Source: Actinobaculum massiliense (GTDB lineage Bacteria > Actinomycetota > Actinomycetes > Actinomycetales > Actinomycetaceae). Taken from it: a DNA stretch of 64,000 nt. The notes under the pieces are model-generated. The model saw only the letters and a program-made list of their open reading frames with translations. It ran no database searches and was not told the origin of the DNA. The stretch spans positions 877,896-941,895 of the forward strand of contig NZ_LN881717.1 of NCBI RefSeq assembly GCF_001457435.1, in the 5' to 3' direction. Positions 26,694 through 35,287 of the stretch are shown piece after piece; the stretch's first letter is position 1, and each line of letters begins with the position of its first letter. Made by a program: the position numbers and the translations under genes.

Positions 26694-27278
26694 CTAAATC
26701 AGACCCAGAGTGCCGCTAGGAAGCGGAACATTCAGGAGGACGATAAATACCACGTAGCCCATCAAGAAAACACAACCCGCCTCGAGCAAGCCCTGCCACC
26801 ATTTCTTACGTTCCACGAACGTCACTAGCACAAAGACCATGACGACGAGCGACAACAACAACCCGATGAATCGGGTGAGCACAACCGCCGCGAGAAGTAC
26901 GCCAAAAACGGCAAGTACCGCACCCGTGCGAGTTTGGGACTCGCTACCATCCTCCGCGTCGAGCACATCCTGCTCGCCATCAGCTTTAGCCTCACCCACA
27001 GGATGGGCCTTTTTTTCTTCCTTGTAGCTCTTCCACATATCCCACAAGGTGGCAAGGACGATCACTCCTCCTGCAAGTCCAGGAACCAGACCTGGCCCAA
27101 CCTCGCCATTCTCCTCAAAGAATCCGTATCCGAATGCCATAACAAACACGCAAATGCCGATTCCGAGAAGAACAAAATGGGCTATCCACTGCCCTGGATC
27201 GCGCTTCACCACGCTTTTTTCGAGCGCTGGCTGTTCAGCTTTCTTTGGCTGGACAGCCTGACTCTTCGAACTTTGCAT
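26694..27278 (-). CDS. tctB: Tripartite tricarboxylate transporter small membrane subunit
   Basis: A 194-residue membrane protein with four predicted hydrophobic segments split by an acidic loop (about 80-110), as in TctB proteins. The start is probably the ATG at 27278, preceded by GGGGGC; the open frame extends 7 codons earlier without a ribosome site. It is first of three transporter genes in the order B-A-C, not the more common C-B-A. A 267-base gap separates it from the upstream pdxA homologue, so it may have its own promoter. The gap holds an 8-bp repeat (27478-27485 with 27511-27518) and no recognisable gene. Confidence 0.82.
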   Translation of the reverse strand: MQSSKSQAVQPKKAEQPALEKSVVKRDPGQWIAHFVLLGIGICVFVMAFGYGFFEENGEVGPGLVPGLAGGVIVLATLWDMWKSYKEEKKAHPVGEAKADGEQDVLDAEDGSESQTRTGAVLAVFGVLLAAVVLTRFIGLLLSLVVMVFVLVTFVERKKWWQGLLEAGCVFLMGYVVFIVLLNVPLPSGTLGLI

Positions 27279-27545
27279 AAAAGCCCCCATACGCTTCATT
27301 GCGTAACGTTTTTACCAGCGGAAAGCCACTGTTAATTACCTGCTTCATCCATATGCGCCACCGAGAAAATGCGGTGCGATGAGTTTTTGATAAGCGAGTG
27401 GCCTCTTCGCCCTCACTTCCAAGGTGACCACGCTGGCACCTTCTTCCGAATCGACCGTTCTGGCCGAGCGGGAGGTTGGTAGCCTCGCTCGTACAGGCTC
27501 AGCACGTAGCAGGCTACCTATCCCCGACAACTCTTAGTGCCTTAT

Positions 27546-28526
27546 TCACGCCTCCATATTCTGTTTTCCGAGTCCCACACCAATATCAAAAGCACGTTGT
27601 GAAGGTCCAAGAGACGCCTTGTTCTGGCCCACAATCTCATATGCCGTACCATGCGCCGGCGTACACAACGGCACCGGCAAACCGCCCTGCACCGTCACGC
27701 CCTGATCAAATCCCATCGTCTTCAATGCAATCTGACCCTGATCGTGATACATCGTCACGACGCCGTCATACCCACCGTTCTTCGCACGCATAAACATCGT
27801 GTCCGGCGGGAATGGACCACTAACATCAATATCTTCGTACTGAGCGAGGCGCACGCCAGGTTCAATATGGTCAATTTCTTCTCGCCCGAACTGTCCATTC
27901 TCCCCACCGTGGGGGTTCAAAGCACACACTCCAATGCGCGGCTTCTCAACGCCAATACCCTTAATCGTCTCGTTGAGGAGCACAATCGCGTCATAAACAC
28001 CCTTGGCACTAATCCGGGCCGCAACATCCTTGATGCCGATATGAGAAGTCACTCGAGACGTCGTCAACCCCGGAATGAAATTCAACTCGGAAGTAAAGCC
28101 GTGGTAATCCAACTCCTTGGCAAACCACCGCAACTCATCTTCCTCATCCATCCCCGCATCATGCAACGCAGTCTTATTCAACGGAGTGAAGAGAATTGCG
28201 TTTGTCTTCCCTTCCTTGTATAGCCGTATGGCCTTGAGAAGATCTGCCTTTACACGCTGACCGCCCGCCAACGACGGCACGCCGCGCTCAACCACCTGAT
28301 CGGGAAGATCAGAATCAATTAGGCGAACCTCCCCCGGCACACACTCCTTGCTATACGGGAAAGAAACCCCCGCCTCCTGCGAGTACCGCTCAACCTCAGC
28401 CTTGCTAGCTATCAGCTGGATATTCGCCTTTTGCCGATTCTCTTCCTTCGCGCACAACTTCACGGCAAGCTCGGGACCAATACCCGAAAGATCACCCAAG
28501 GTAACAGTCAAATTTGGAACAGCCAT
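27546..28526 (-). CDS. Second PdxA-family dehydrogenase (catabolic type)
   Basis: A 326-residue homologue of 4-hydroxythreonine-4-phosphate dehydrogenase. Hallmarks are GDLSGIGPELAVKL near the start, NPHGGENGQFGREE, and MYHDQGQIALK with metal ligands. It is clearly diverged from the PdxA2 homologue at 15464-16495, suggesting a different C4 acid 4-phosphate. It is 75 bases downstream of the TIM-barrel isomerase gene and upstream of the TTT transporter. No kinase gene lies in this operon, so the DUF1537 kinase at 14107-15471 may supply both enzymes (inference). Confidence 0.86.
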   Translation of the reverse strand: MAVPNLTVTLGDLSGIGPELAVKLCAKEENRQKANIQLIASKAEVERYSQEAGVSFPYSKECVPGEVRLIDSDLPDQVVERGVPSLAGGQRVKADLLKAIRLYKEGKTNAILFTPLNKTALHDAGMDEEDELRWFAKELDYHGFTSELNFIPGLTTSRVTSHIGIKDVAARISAKGVYDAIVLLNETIKGIGVEKPRIGVCALNPHGGENGQFGREEIDHIEPGVRLAQYEDIDVSGPFPPDTMFMRAKNGGYDGVVTMYHDQGQIALKTMGFDQGVTVQGGLPVPLCTPAHGTAYEIVGQNKASLGPSQRAFDIGVGLGKQNMEA

Positions 28527-28601
28527 TGTTCGCCCTTTCTAAAAAACATCTAAAGCGCACTCGCTATACCGAGATGAATCACGACCACGAAATTTCCCCA
28601 C

Positions 28602-29519
28602 TTATCTCAATGCTGACGAAAGCACCTCCCGAATGTAGTCACGATTCATCGCGCCGACGCCTAGCCAGTCAGATCCGTAATGCTCCACCTGGAAGACCCC
28701 CGAATACCCGAGACGAACTGCCTCACGAATCACCGTTCGGTAGTTGATGATTCCGAATTTCAGGGGGATCGGTGCGGACATGTAGGAGCCGGTAGCCGGA
28801 TCCTCATCGCGCAAGTAGTTCTTGATATGCCAGAAGTTTGAATAAGGAAGTACCCGCGAATACATTTCCTCTCCCCTGGGCATCGGGCGATGCAACCGCA
28901 CCAAATTCCCGATATCAGGATTCAAACCAACGTTTGCCCTATCCACGTCCTCGACGAAGTGGACCGCTTCGTCGGGTGTGCCAATGAACGTGTCTTCATA
29001 CATTTCAAGGCTCAGAGAGACACCCAGTGATGCGCCATGATCCGCCAACTCACGAACTCGTTCAATGGCTAGACCACGCAACTCCGGATCATCGACATGC
29101 CCTGGCTCCAACCAGAACCACAGTGCCTTCTCTTGCGCCGGAGTAAGCGCCTGCATGAACCCAATATCCACAATTTCCGCGCCCAATTCCGCAGCACGCT
29201 CAATGGTTCGGTGAACGAAATCAAGATTCCTCTCACCATTTTCAACATCCACAATCGACCGACGACCAATGGAAATAGCGGGACATTCCAGATCCATTTC
29301 CTGTGCAAGATTCTTGAACTCAGCGAATCGCGTCTCGGACAGATTTGCTAGCTCGATCCAATCATCAATTGGATCATAGGCAGTGAAACCTAAATCTACG
29401 ATCTGCTGAAAGCATTCTCGCCACTCAGAAATATCTGCATCGTTCATCTTAACCCCATCGTGGGTTCGATTCCCGAAGTTCATTTTCGCGGCAATAGGCC
29501 AATTCTCTGCCGTATACAT
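28602..29519 (-). CDS. Sugar phosphate isomerase/epimerase-like TIM barrel protein
   Basis: A 305-residue protein of the xylose isomerase-like AP-endonuclease 2 superfamily. Acidic and histidine metal ligands are plausible in LSLEMYEDTF, GLNPDIGNL, FWHIKNY and FQVEHYGSD, the usual pattern for the divalent metal site. I chose the ATG at 29519 with AAGGAG 6 bases upstream; the frame opens 7 codons earlier. It heads the operon with the second pdxA and is directly preceded by an operator-like sequence. Related proteins isomerise 2-oxo/3-oxo acids (OtnI, Hyi) or epimerise ketoses; the exact substrate is unknown. Confidence 0.76.
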   Translation of the reverse strand: MYTAENWPIAAKMNFGNRTHDGVKMNDADISEWRECFQQIVDLGFTAYDPIDDWIELANLSETRFAEFKNLAQEMDLECPAISIGRRSIVDVENGERNLDFVHRTIERAAELGAEIVDIGFMQALTPAQEKALWFWLEPGHVDDPELRGLAIERVRELADHGASLGVSLSLEMYEDTFIGTPDEAVHFVEDVDRANVGLNPDIGNLVRLHRPMPRGEEMYSRVLPYSNFWHIKNYLRDEDPATGSYMSAPIPLKFGIINYRTVIREAVRLGYSGVFQVEHYGSDWLGVGAMNRDYIREVLSSALR

Positions 29520-29555
29520 TAATACTCCTTCGCGCGCCATTGCGGAATGAGTCCA

Positions 29556-29579
29556 TAATATATCCTATACGATTTATCG
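29556..29579. promoter_or_regulatory. Second operator-like site (candidate GntR/FCD site)
   Basis: Shares ATATCCTATA and GAT spacing with the palindrome at 23061-23084 (core ATATCCTATACGATTT). It lies 37 bases upstream of the TIM-barrel isomerase start and 56 bases after the stop of the paralogous GntR gene. The dyad is less perfect than the first. Confidence 0.55.
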
Positions 29580-29634
29580 CAAGGGTTTTTCTAATTACGA
29601 CTCTTTTAAATCGGAAAGACCTACTGCCGCGCTC

Positions 29635-30339
29635 TTATCGACCGGAGAGCGACCGTTCGAGAACTTTCCCAAGGTGCGCAGAGAGCGCCTCGACGACGGC
29701 GCCTTCATCCTTCTCCTGATATGCCCTCACGATCTCGGCGTGCTCGCGCAAAGCATCGGGCCCATCCGAACTTCCCGTCCCCAACGTTTGCCGCATCCGA
29801 TGCACCTGGAAAGAAAGTGCATCAACTGAAGAGCGCAAATATGGATTACCGGAATGACGAAGAATTACTTCATGAAAAGTCCAATCGGCCTCGAAATAGG
29901 AACGAAGCTGACTAAGTTCAAAGGGCCCTTCTGAAGCCTCAAGAAAACTCACGGCGGCCTGCTGTTTCTGTAGCGCTTCGCGTAATTCCGGGACCAATAA
30001 CTCTCGGCATTCAAAAGCTTTCCGGGCGGCCGCGGTCTCAAGCAGAATCCGCACCTCTACCAGATCCTCCATCTGCTTACTAGTTAGAGGAGCGGCGGCA
30101 CGATAGCCCCGGCGCGCAGCACGCTCAACCAGCCCAGTTTTCTCCAGTTCAACCAATGCCTCTCGAATAGGGGTCTGCGAAACCTCGAACTCCCTGGCTA
30201 GTTGGTCGATGGTAAGGGGATCGCCCGGGCTGTACATTCCGCCCAGAAGCCGGTCGAGAATTTGCACATAGACATCATCCCGTAAAGCCGAGCGTTTGCC
30301 GGGCTTTCTTGTTGGTAGTTCTTTGGCAAACAGGTCCAT
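29635..30339 (-). CDS. GntR-family regulator, FCD domain (copy 2)
   Basis: A 234-residue paralogue of the regulator at 23140-23838. The winged helix (about 20-85) contains TIDQLAREFEVSQTPIREAL, nearly the same recognition region as copy 1, so both probably bind the same kind of site. The FCD ligand domain has the same SFQVHRMRQ and SSDGPDAL segments but differs elsewhere, suggesting different effectors. Start ATG at 30339. It precedes the isomerase-pdxA operon in the same direction, with a candidate operator in between. Confidence 0.88.
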   Translation of the reverse strand: MDLFAKELPTRKPGKRSALRDDVYVQILDRLLGGMYSPGDPLTIDQLAREFEVSQTPIREALVELEKTGLVERAARRGYRAAAPLTSKQMEDLVEVRILLETAAARKAFECRELLVPELREALQKQQAAVSFLEASEGPFELSQLRSYFEADWTFHEVILRHSGNPYLRSSVDALSFQVHRMRQTLGTGSSDGPDALREHAEIVRAYQEKDEGAVVEALSAHLGKVLERSLSGR

Positions 30340-30475
30340 CTTTACCGCGTTCTCTGGAAAAGTTTCTTTAGAAGGATTTTACCGACTGAACGCGCACGCG
30401 CTCGGGACCGATATCAGCCGGCGGGCGTAGTTCCTGAACGCCTGAACGCGTACGCCACCCAATGCAGCTACGCTG

Positions 30476-31186
30476 TTATCTCACATTCCATTGAAGTAGG
30501 CTCCGATCCAACCCCGGCACCGGTCCCATAGCGTCCTCATAGTCGGCAATATCGGTCAGAGCCTTTTCGTAGTCGGCGTCGTCAAAGTAACGCAGCACGC
30601 GGGCGGGTACGCCTACCACGATTGCGTTGGCCGGGACGTCGCGCATAACAACCGCTCCCGCACCAACGATCGAGTTCTCACCAATCTGCACGCCCGGCCC
30701 AATGGTCGCACTGGCTCCGATCCAGGCTCCGTCACCGACGGTAATTGGCAAGCCGTACTCGAGCCCCGAATTGCGCGTGAGTGGATGGATGGGGTGCGAC
30801 GCCGTCGTGAACGTGACGTTCGGTCCCACGAGCACTTGGTTACCGAGCCGAATTGGGGCGACGTCCAGGAAAGTCGCTCCCGAGTTCACGAAGCAGTTTT
30901 CGCCAATGAGCACGTTCGCGCCATAGTCGCAAGAAACCGGCGGAACAATCGTCGCCGAAGCCGGAAAATTCCCGAAAAGCTTCTCTGCCACCGCGTGTAT
31001 GTCGGCGTTGCGATGAGAGGCCATCGCATTCATTTTTTCCTGGTACGGCAAATGCTCCTCGCGGACCGCATTAAGATACGGGTCATTCGCAACGTACAGC
31101 TTGCCGCTTGTCATTCGCTTCCACGTTTCGGAGGGCGTTGCGCCGTCCACGATCGGATTCACTTGATCTTCGTGCTCACTTGCCAT
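30476..31186 (-). CDS. Maltose/galactoside O-acetyltransferase (LbH hexapeptide family)
   Basis: A 236-residue sugar acetyltransferase. An N-terminal Mac domain (TPSETWKRMTSGKLYVANDPYL, about 15-35) precedes a left-handed beta-helix of hexapeptide repeats (about 90-200), including the catalytic histidine region ASHPIHPLTR and WIGASATIGPGVQIG. It transfers acetyl from acetyl-CoA to a sugar hydroxyl; the sugar is unknown. The ATG at 31186 is chosen from family alignment; the longer frame runs into the divergent epimerase gene. The C-terminal extension of about 35 residues is a little longer than typical. Confidence 0.88.
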   Translation of the reverse strand: MASEHEDQVNPIVDGATPSETWKRMTSGKLYVANDPYLNAVREEHLPYQEKMNAMASHRNADIHAVAEKLFGNFPASATIVPPVSCDYGANVLIGENCFVNSGATFLDVAPIRLGNQVLVGPNVTFTTASHPIHPLTRNSGLEYGLPITVGDGAWIGASATIGPGVQIGENSIVGAGAVVMRDVPANAIVVGVPARVLRYFDDADYEKALTDIADYEDAMGPVPGLDRSLLQWNVR

Positions 31187-31238
31187 ACCTGCAATAATCT
31201 CATACCAGGAACGCAACGACGCAATCGGGAGAGCATTT

Positions 31239-32219
31239 ATGAGTAGCGAGCACGTACCCACCGCCGGAACCTCCGCGACCATTTCCGCCGCGGGTTACCA
31301 GGCCAAAGTTTTTAGCGTGGGCGCCACCCTGCACAGTCTCACTTTTCAGGGCGCGGACCTCGTCTCATCCTGGGACCCCACCTCCCCGCGCCCGGCTTTT
31401 CAGGGAGCGGTGCTCGTCCCCTGGCCCAACCGTCTGGCGGGCGGAAAATACGAGTTCGACGACGAGGTCTACCAGGCCGCAATTAATGAGCCGGAACTAA
31501 ACAACGCGCTCCACGGTTTAGCGTGCTGGCTCGATTGGGAGCTTTCCGACGTCGCCGCCGACGACGCCCCACCCGTAACAGAAAGCGATTCGGACGGGCG
31601 GGCCAGCATGGTTTGGCGAACCCGTATCCCGGCCCAACCGGGATACCCCAGCGCCTTGGCCGTTGAAACCCGCTACGAGCTCGGGGAGAACGGCCTTCTG
31701 TGGACGGTGACGACGACGAATATCGGGACTCGACCAGCCCCTTACGGAACGGGAATCCATCCGTATCTTTGCGCTCCCGAAGGAATCGCGGACGATTGGC
31801 AGCTGGAACTACCCGCAACCGAAGTGATTGAGGCGAGCACGGATCAGATGTTGCCGGTTGCCTCGCACGGCATCGACTCGTGGAATGACGGCGAATTTGA
31901 TTACCGCAACCCGCGCCTCATCGGGAGCGCCAAAGTCGATCACGCCTTTACGGGACTGCGGGCTGGAAAGGACGGCTTTGCCCACGCGCGAATCACCGAC
32001 GGTTCAGGCCGGGGCGCGGAGCTGATCTGGGACCCGCAAACTTTGCCGTGGGTCCAGGTATTTACGGCCGATATTGGAAAACCTCCTTTCCCGGACCGCA
32101 CGGGTATCGCCATCGAACCGATGACTTGCCCCGCCAATGCATTTAATTCCGGAACCGGCCTGCTCCGCCTCGAGCCCGGGGAGAGCCACCAGGCCTGGTG
32201 GCGTATCGCGGCGATTTAG
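31239..32219 (+). CDS. Aldose 1-epimerase
   Basis: A 326-residue galactose mutarotase-fold enzyme interconverting alpha and beta anomers of aldoses. NNALHG (about 87-92) and the catalytic histidine in GTGIHPY (about 170-176) are in place, and the catalytic glutamate is in GIAIEPMTCPANAFN near the C-terminus. GGGAGAG precedes the ATG at 31239. It is divergent from the acetyltransferase gene across 52 bases and convergent with the ROK repressor. Next to xylose genes it may supply the anomer used by xylose isomerase (inference). Confidence 0.88.
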   Translation: MSSEHVPTAGTSATISAAGYQAKVFSVGATLHSLTFQGADLVSSWDPTSPRPAFQGAVLVPWPNRLAGGKYEFDDEVYQAAINEPELNNALHGLACWLDWELSDVAADDAPPVTESDSDGRASMVWRTRIPAQPGYPSALAVETRYELGENGLLWTVTTTNIGTRPAPYGTGIHPYLCAPEGIADDWQLELPATEVIEASTDQMLPVASHGIDSWNDGEFDYRNPRLIGSAKVDHAFTGLRAGKDGFAHARITDGSGRGAELIWDPQTLPWVQVFTADIGKPPFPDRTGIAIEPMTCPANAFNSGTGLLRLEPGESHQAWWRIAAI

Positions 32220-32313
32220 ATCCTGTGTCCGCGGTTGCTTTAGGCCACGGGTGTAGGCGCATAAAAGCCTGCCGCGCGGCCACCTAGCCGAAGGAAAAGT
32301 CCGAGGTAAGGGC

Positions 32314-33522
32314 CTAGTCAAAAGAAATAGGTATTCCGCGCTCGTTCCAGATCTCGGGATTCGCGAAAATCCTTGCGAAACCGGCGAGGCACGCGCCCCG
32401 CGCGGAGGCCGAATCACCGTATGTTGACGTCGTGACCTCGACGTTCTCCCAACGCCGCCCGAGTACTCTGTACTCGATTTCGGCATTCATAATTACCTCA
32501 AGGCGGTCGTAGAGCCGGCCAAAGTTACCGCCGAGCACCACAAGTTCAAGGTCGAGCAAATTCAGAACATTCGCGATAGCGGTTCCCAGCGCCGTTGCAC
32601 AGGCGTCAATTGAAGCCCGAGCACCGGAATCTCCCGCATCAAAAAGCTCCGCGATTCTTTCGAGCGGAATATCGAGACGGTAACCCGCATTGCGGATAAT
32701 TGAATCGGCGCCGGCATACTGCTCCAAGCAACCGTTTGAGCCGCACCGGCACTTTGGCCCCGAACGATCCACACACATATGCCCAATCTCGCCGGCCCAG
32801 CCGTGGTCGCCGGCAAAGAGCTGACCATCGAAAACAATGGCGGCGCCAACCCCGACCTCCGCAGAAATGTAGAGGAAATTATCGACTCCTGCTCGCGCTC
32901 CCGGATCATCGTAAAGAACCGAATATGCCGCGGCATCAGCTTCATTCATCACCCGGAAACGCGCAGGGTCAAAATCGGGGAAATCGAAATAAGGTAATGC
33001 GTCGACATTCGACCACCCGAGGTTAGGCGCGGTGATAATCGTGTGCGAGTCTGCGGATATAAGGCCAGGGACGCAGAGCACCGTCTCCAGGAGGTTCGAA
33101 TACATCGGCAATTCGCCCGCAGCTTTGGCGACTAATTCACCCACCCGGGAAAGGACTTTTTTTGGATCCGATCGCCGCGAATCCATGCGAATGATTTCCT
33201 CTCCCAGGGCTGCCCCCGTCACGTCGAGGGCGTAGATCGCGACGTATTCGAGGTTTATTTCCGCCGCCAAAATTACGTGTTGATACTCGCGCGCCACCAG
33301 TGGCGCGGCCGGCCTTCCCACCGCGGGGCGCACGGGATCTAACTCGTCGATAAGCCTCGCGTTAATGAGCTCGTCCACCAGGCGGGAAACAGTAGCGCGG
33401 GTGAGCCCTGTCTGCGTGGCAAGTTTCGCCCGCGATGGCCCCTCTTTTGCCCCCAAAATCGCACCGAGGACCAAACTCAGATTTTCTTGCCGAATCGAGG
33501 TGGAATTTTTCCCAGCCTTCAT
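32314..33522 (-). CDS. xylR: ROK-family transcriptional repressor (XylR type)
   Basis: A 402-residue repressor. The N-terminal winged helix-turn-helix is at about 15-70 (SRAKLATQTGLTRATVSRLVDELI). The ROK sugar-kinase-like domain follows, with the zinc-binding signature GHMCVDRSGPKCRCG then GCLEQYAG. The ATG at 33522 has GGAGGG 10 bases upstream. It is divergent from xylB, and the intergenic region carries a candidate operator repeated upstream of the xylose transporter operon, which supports the XylR assignment. Xylose or a derivative would be the inducer (by family analogy). Confidence 0.86.
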   Translation of the reverse strand: MKAGKNSTSIRQENLSLVLGAILGAKEGPSRAKLATQTGLTRATVSRLVDELINARLIDELDPVRPAVGRPAAPLVAREYQHVILAAEINLEYVAIYALDVTGAALGEEIIRMDSRRSDPKKVLSRVGELVAKAAGELPMYSNLLETVLCVPGLISADSHTIITAPNLGWSNVDALPYFDFPDFDPARFRVMNEADAAAYSVLYDDPGARAGVDNFLYISAEVGVGAAIVFDGQLFAGDHGWAGEIGHMCVDRSGPKCRCGSNGCLEQYAGADSIIRNAGYRLDIPLERIAELFDAGDSGARASIDACATALGTAIANVLNLLDLELVVLGGNFGRLYDRLEVIMNAEIEYRVLGRRWENVEVTTSTYGDSASARGACLAGFARIFANPEIWNERGIPISFD

Positions 33523-33646
33523 AGCAACTCGTCCCTCCCTCGACTTCACCATCACTGTTAGGCTCGCCGTGCGATCACCCTAAAGAGCGCACTTTGCATG
33601 ATCATAAAACATAAACCTACAGCGTTGAAAATCTCGGCCAAAGGCA

Positions 33647-33668
33647 TTAGTTTTACTTAAGAACAAAC
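33647..33668 (+). promoter_or_regulatory. Candidate XylR operator upstream of xylB
   Basis: TTAGTTTTA-N7-ACAAAC with imperfect dyad symmetry around CTTAAG, 25 bases before the xylB ATG. The same TTAGTTTTA-N7-ACAAA pattern occurs upstream of the xylose transporter operon at 45650-45670. Confidence 0.6.
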
Positions 33669-33693
33669 ACGTCGGGCACAAAGGAGCGCCTCA

Positions 33694-35103
33694 ATGTCAC
33701 TCGTCGCCGGTATCGATTCGTCTACCCAGTCAACCAAAATCGTCATTATCGATTCAGCCACTGGAAACATTGTCCGCGCGGGGCGCGCCAAGCATCCCGC
33801 CGGCACTGAGATCCACCCCAACGAGTGGTTCCGCGCCTTTGAGCAAGCTGCCGAAGAAGCCGGCGGCCTGGAGGACGTCGTCGCACTCGCCGTCGGCGGA
33901 CAACAGCACGGAATGGTGCTCCTTGACGAATCCGGAGAAATGATCCGCCCCGCACAACTGTGGAACGACACCAAATCCGCGGGCGCAGCACGCGAGCTCA
34001 CCGAAGAACTGGGCCCCGAATTCTGGGCCACCGCTACCGGTTCGGTGCCCGTCGCCTCCCTCACCGTCACGAAATTGCGCTGGATTGCGGATAATGAGCC
34101 GGAAAACGCCGCGCGCATTGCCGCAGTCTGTCTCCCCCACGACTGGCTGACGTGGAAGATCTCCGGATCGCGCGATATTCGCGATCTCGCCACCGACCGC
34201 TCGGACGCCTCGGGTACCGGATACGTCGACTGCACCGACGACTCTTACCGCTACGACATTATTTCCCACGCACTGCGGATCTCCGAGGAGGCTGCGCGCG
34301 CAATTGTTTTCCCACGGATTGCAAAGCCGTACGAAGCAGTGGGCCGCGCGGATTCCCGCTGGGGCGGGGGACTTCTGGGGCCCGGCGCCGGGGATAACGC
34401 CGGAGCCGCCCTCGGTTTGAACCTCCAGCCCGGTCAAGCCTCCATTTCGATCGGCACCTCCGGCGTCGTCGCGGCAATTTCTGATCACCCCATCCAGGAT
34501 GCCGTTTCCGGAGTGACGGGCTTTTCGGATGCGAACGGACAGTGGCTACCGCTTGCCTGCACCCTCAACGGCTCTCTGATTCAGGACTATTTCTGCCGCA
34601 TCCTCGGGGTGGACTTTGCCGAACTGGCAGAGCTGGCCCAAAAGGCCGAACCCGGCGCGGGCGGAATGACGCTTGTACCCTATTTCAGTGGGGAACGCAC
34701 CCCAAACCTTCCCGACGCTACGGCCAGTATTTCCGGGATGACGCCCGCCGCCATGACGCGCGGGAATTTCGCGCGCCTCGCGTACGAGGGTCTGGCCTGC
34801 CTCATGCGCGGGGCATTGGAGGCGCTCCGCGCTGGCGGAATCGATATTGATCGTGCCATGGTTATCGGAGGAGCCACGAAATCTGGTGCACTGAGTCAAA
34901 TCCTGGCAGATGTCCTGGAGACCCCTCTGGACATACCTCAGCCGGGCGAATACGTTGCCAAAGGCGCCGCGCGCCAAGCGGCCTTGGTGGCGGGGCTCGC
35001 CGTCGACGCCGAAGGATGGGAGCCGGAAATCGTCAAAAGCGTCGCTCCGGGAGAGGCCAATCCGGCCTGGGAACGCTACCGCGAAATCGCCAAAAAATTG
35101 TAA
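33694..35103 (+). CDS. xylB: Xylulokinase (FGGY family)
   Basis: A 469-residue sugar kinase phosphorylating D-xylulose to xylulose 5-phosphate. N-terminal ATP-phosphate motif GIDSSTQSTK (6-15), substrate region QQHGMVLLD (about 70-78), and the C-terminal ATP motif VIGGATKSGALSQILADVL. Size is normal for the family. AAAGGAG precedes the ATG at 33694. It is separated from xylose isomerase and the xylose transporter by adhE, pdxS and mocR, but the shared candidate operator suggests joint control. Confidence 0.92.
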   Translation: MSLVAGIDSSTQSTKIVIIDSATGNIVRAGRAKHPAGTEIHPNEWFRAFEQAAEEAGGLEDVVALAVGGQQHGMVLLDESGEMIRPAQLWNDTKSAGAARELTEELGPEFWATATGSVPVASLTVTKLRWIADNEPENAARIAAVCLPHDWLTWKISGSRDIRDLATDRSDASGTGYVDCTDDSYRYDIISHALRISEEAARAIVFPRIAKPYEAVGRADSRWGGGLLGPGAGDNAGAALGLNLQPGQASISIGTSGVVAAISDHPIQDAVSGVTGFSDANGQWLPLACTLNGSLIQDYFCRILGVDFAELAELAQKAEPGAGGMTLVPYFSGERTPNLPDATASISGMTPAAMTRGNFARLAYEGLACLMRGALEALRAGGIDIDRAMVIGGATKSGALSQILADVLETPLDIPQPGEYVAKGAARQAALVAGLAVDAEGWEPEIVKSVAPGEANPAWERYREIAKKL

Positions 35104-35240
35104 ATTCGGCCCTCAGTTTACGACATCTAAAACCGCGAGTTTTCGCCCGAAAGTCCCCTTAATTATCGGCATTAGTGAGCGCTTGGCCACGAAATAAACT
35201 AATCCCGATTAAGTTATTTTGGCCTCATATAATCTCCAAG

Positions 35241-35275
35241 TCATGAGCGGTGGTAAAGACATAAACCACCCATGA
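35241..35275 (+). promoter_or_regulatory. Leader hairpin next to the adhE ribosome site
   Basis: TCATG plus GGTGGT pair with ACCACC plus CATGA around a 10-base loop with a 3-base bulge, ending just before the GAGGGG ribosome site of adhE. A TATAAT sequence (35228-35233) lies just upstream and may be the -10 element, in which case the hairpin would be at the very 5' end of the mRNA. Confidence 0.35.
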
Positions 35276-35287
35276 TGAGGGGTATCG

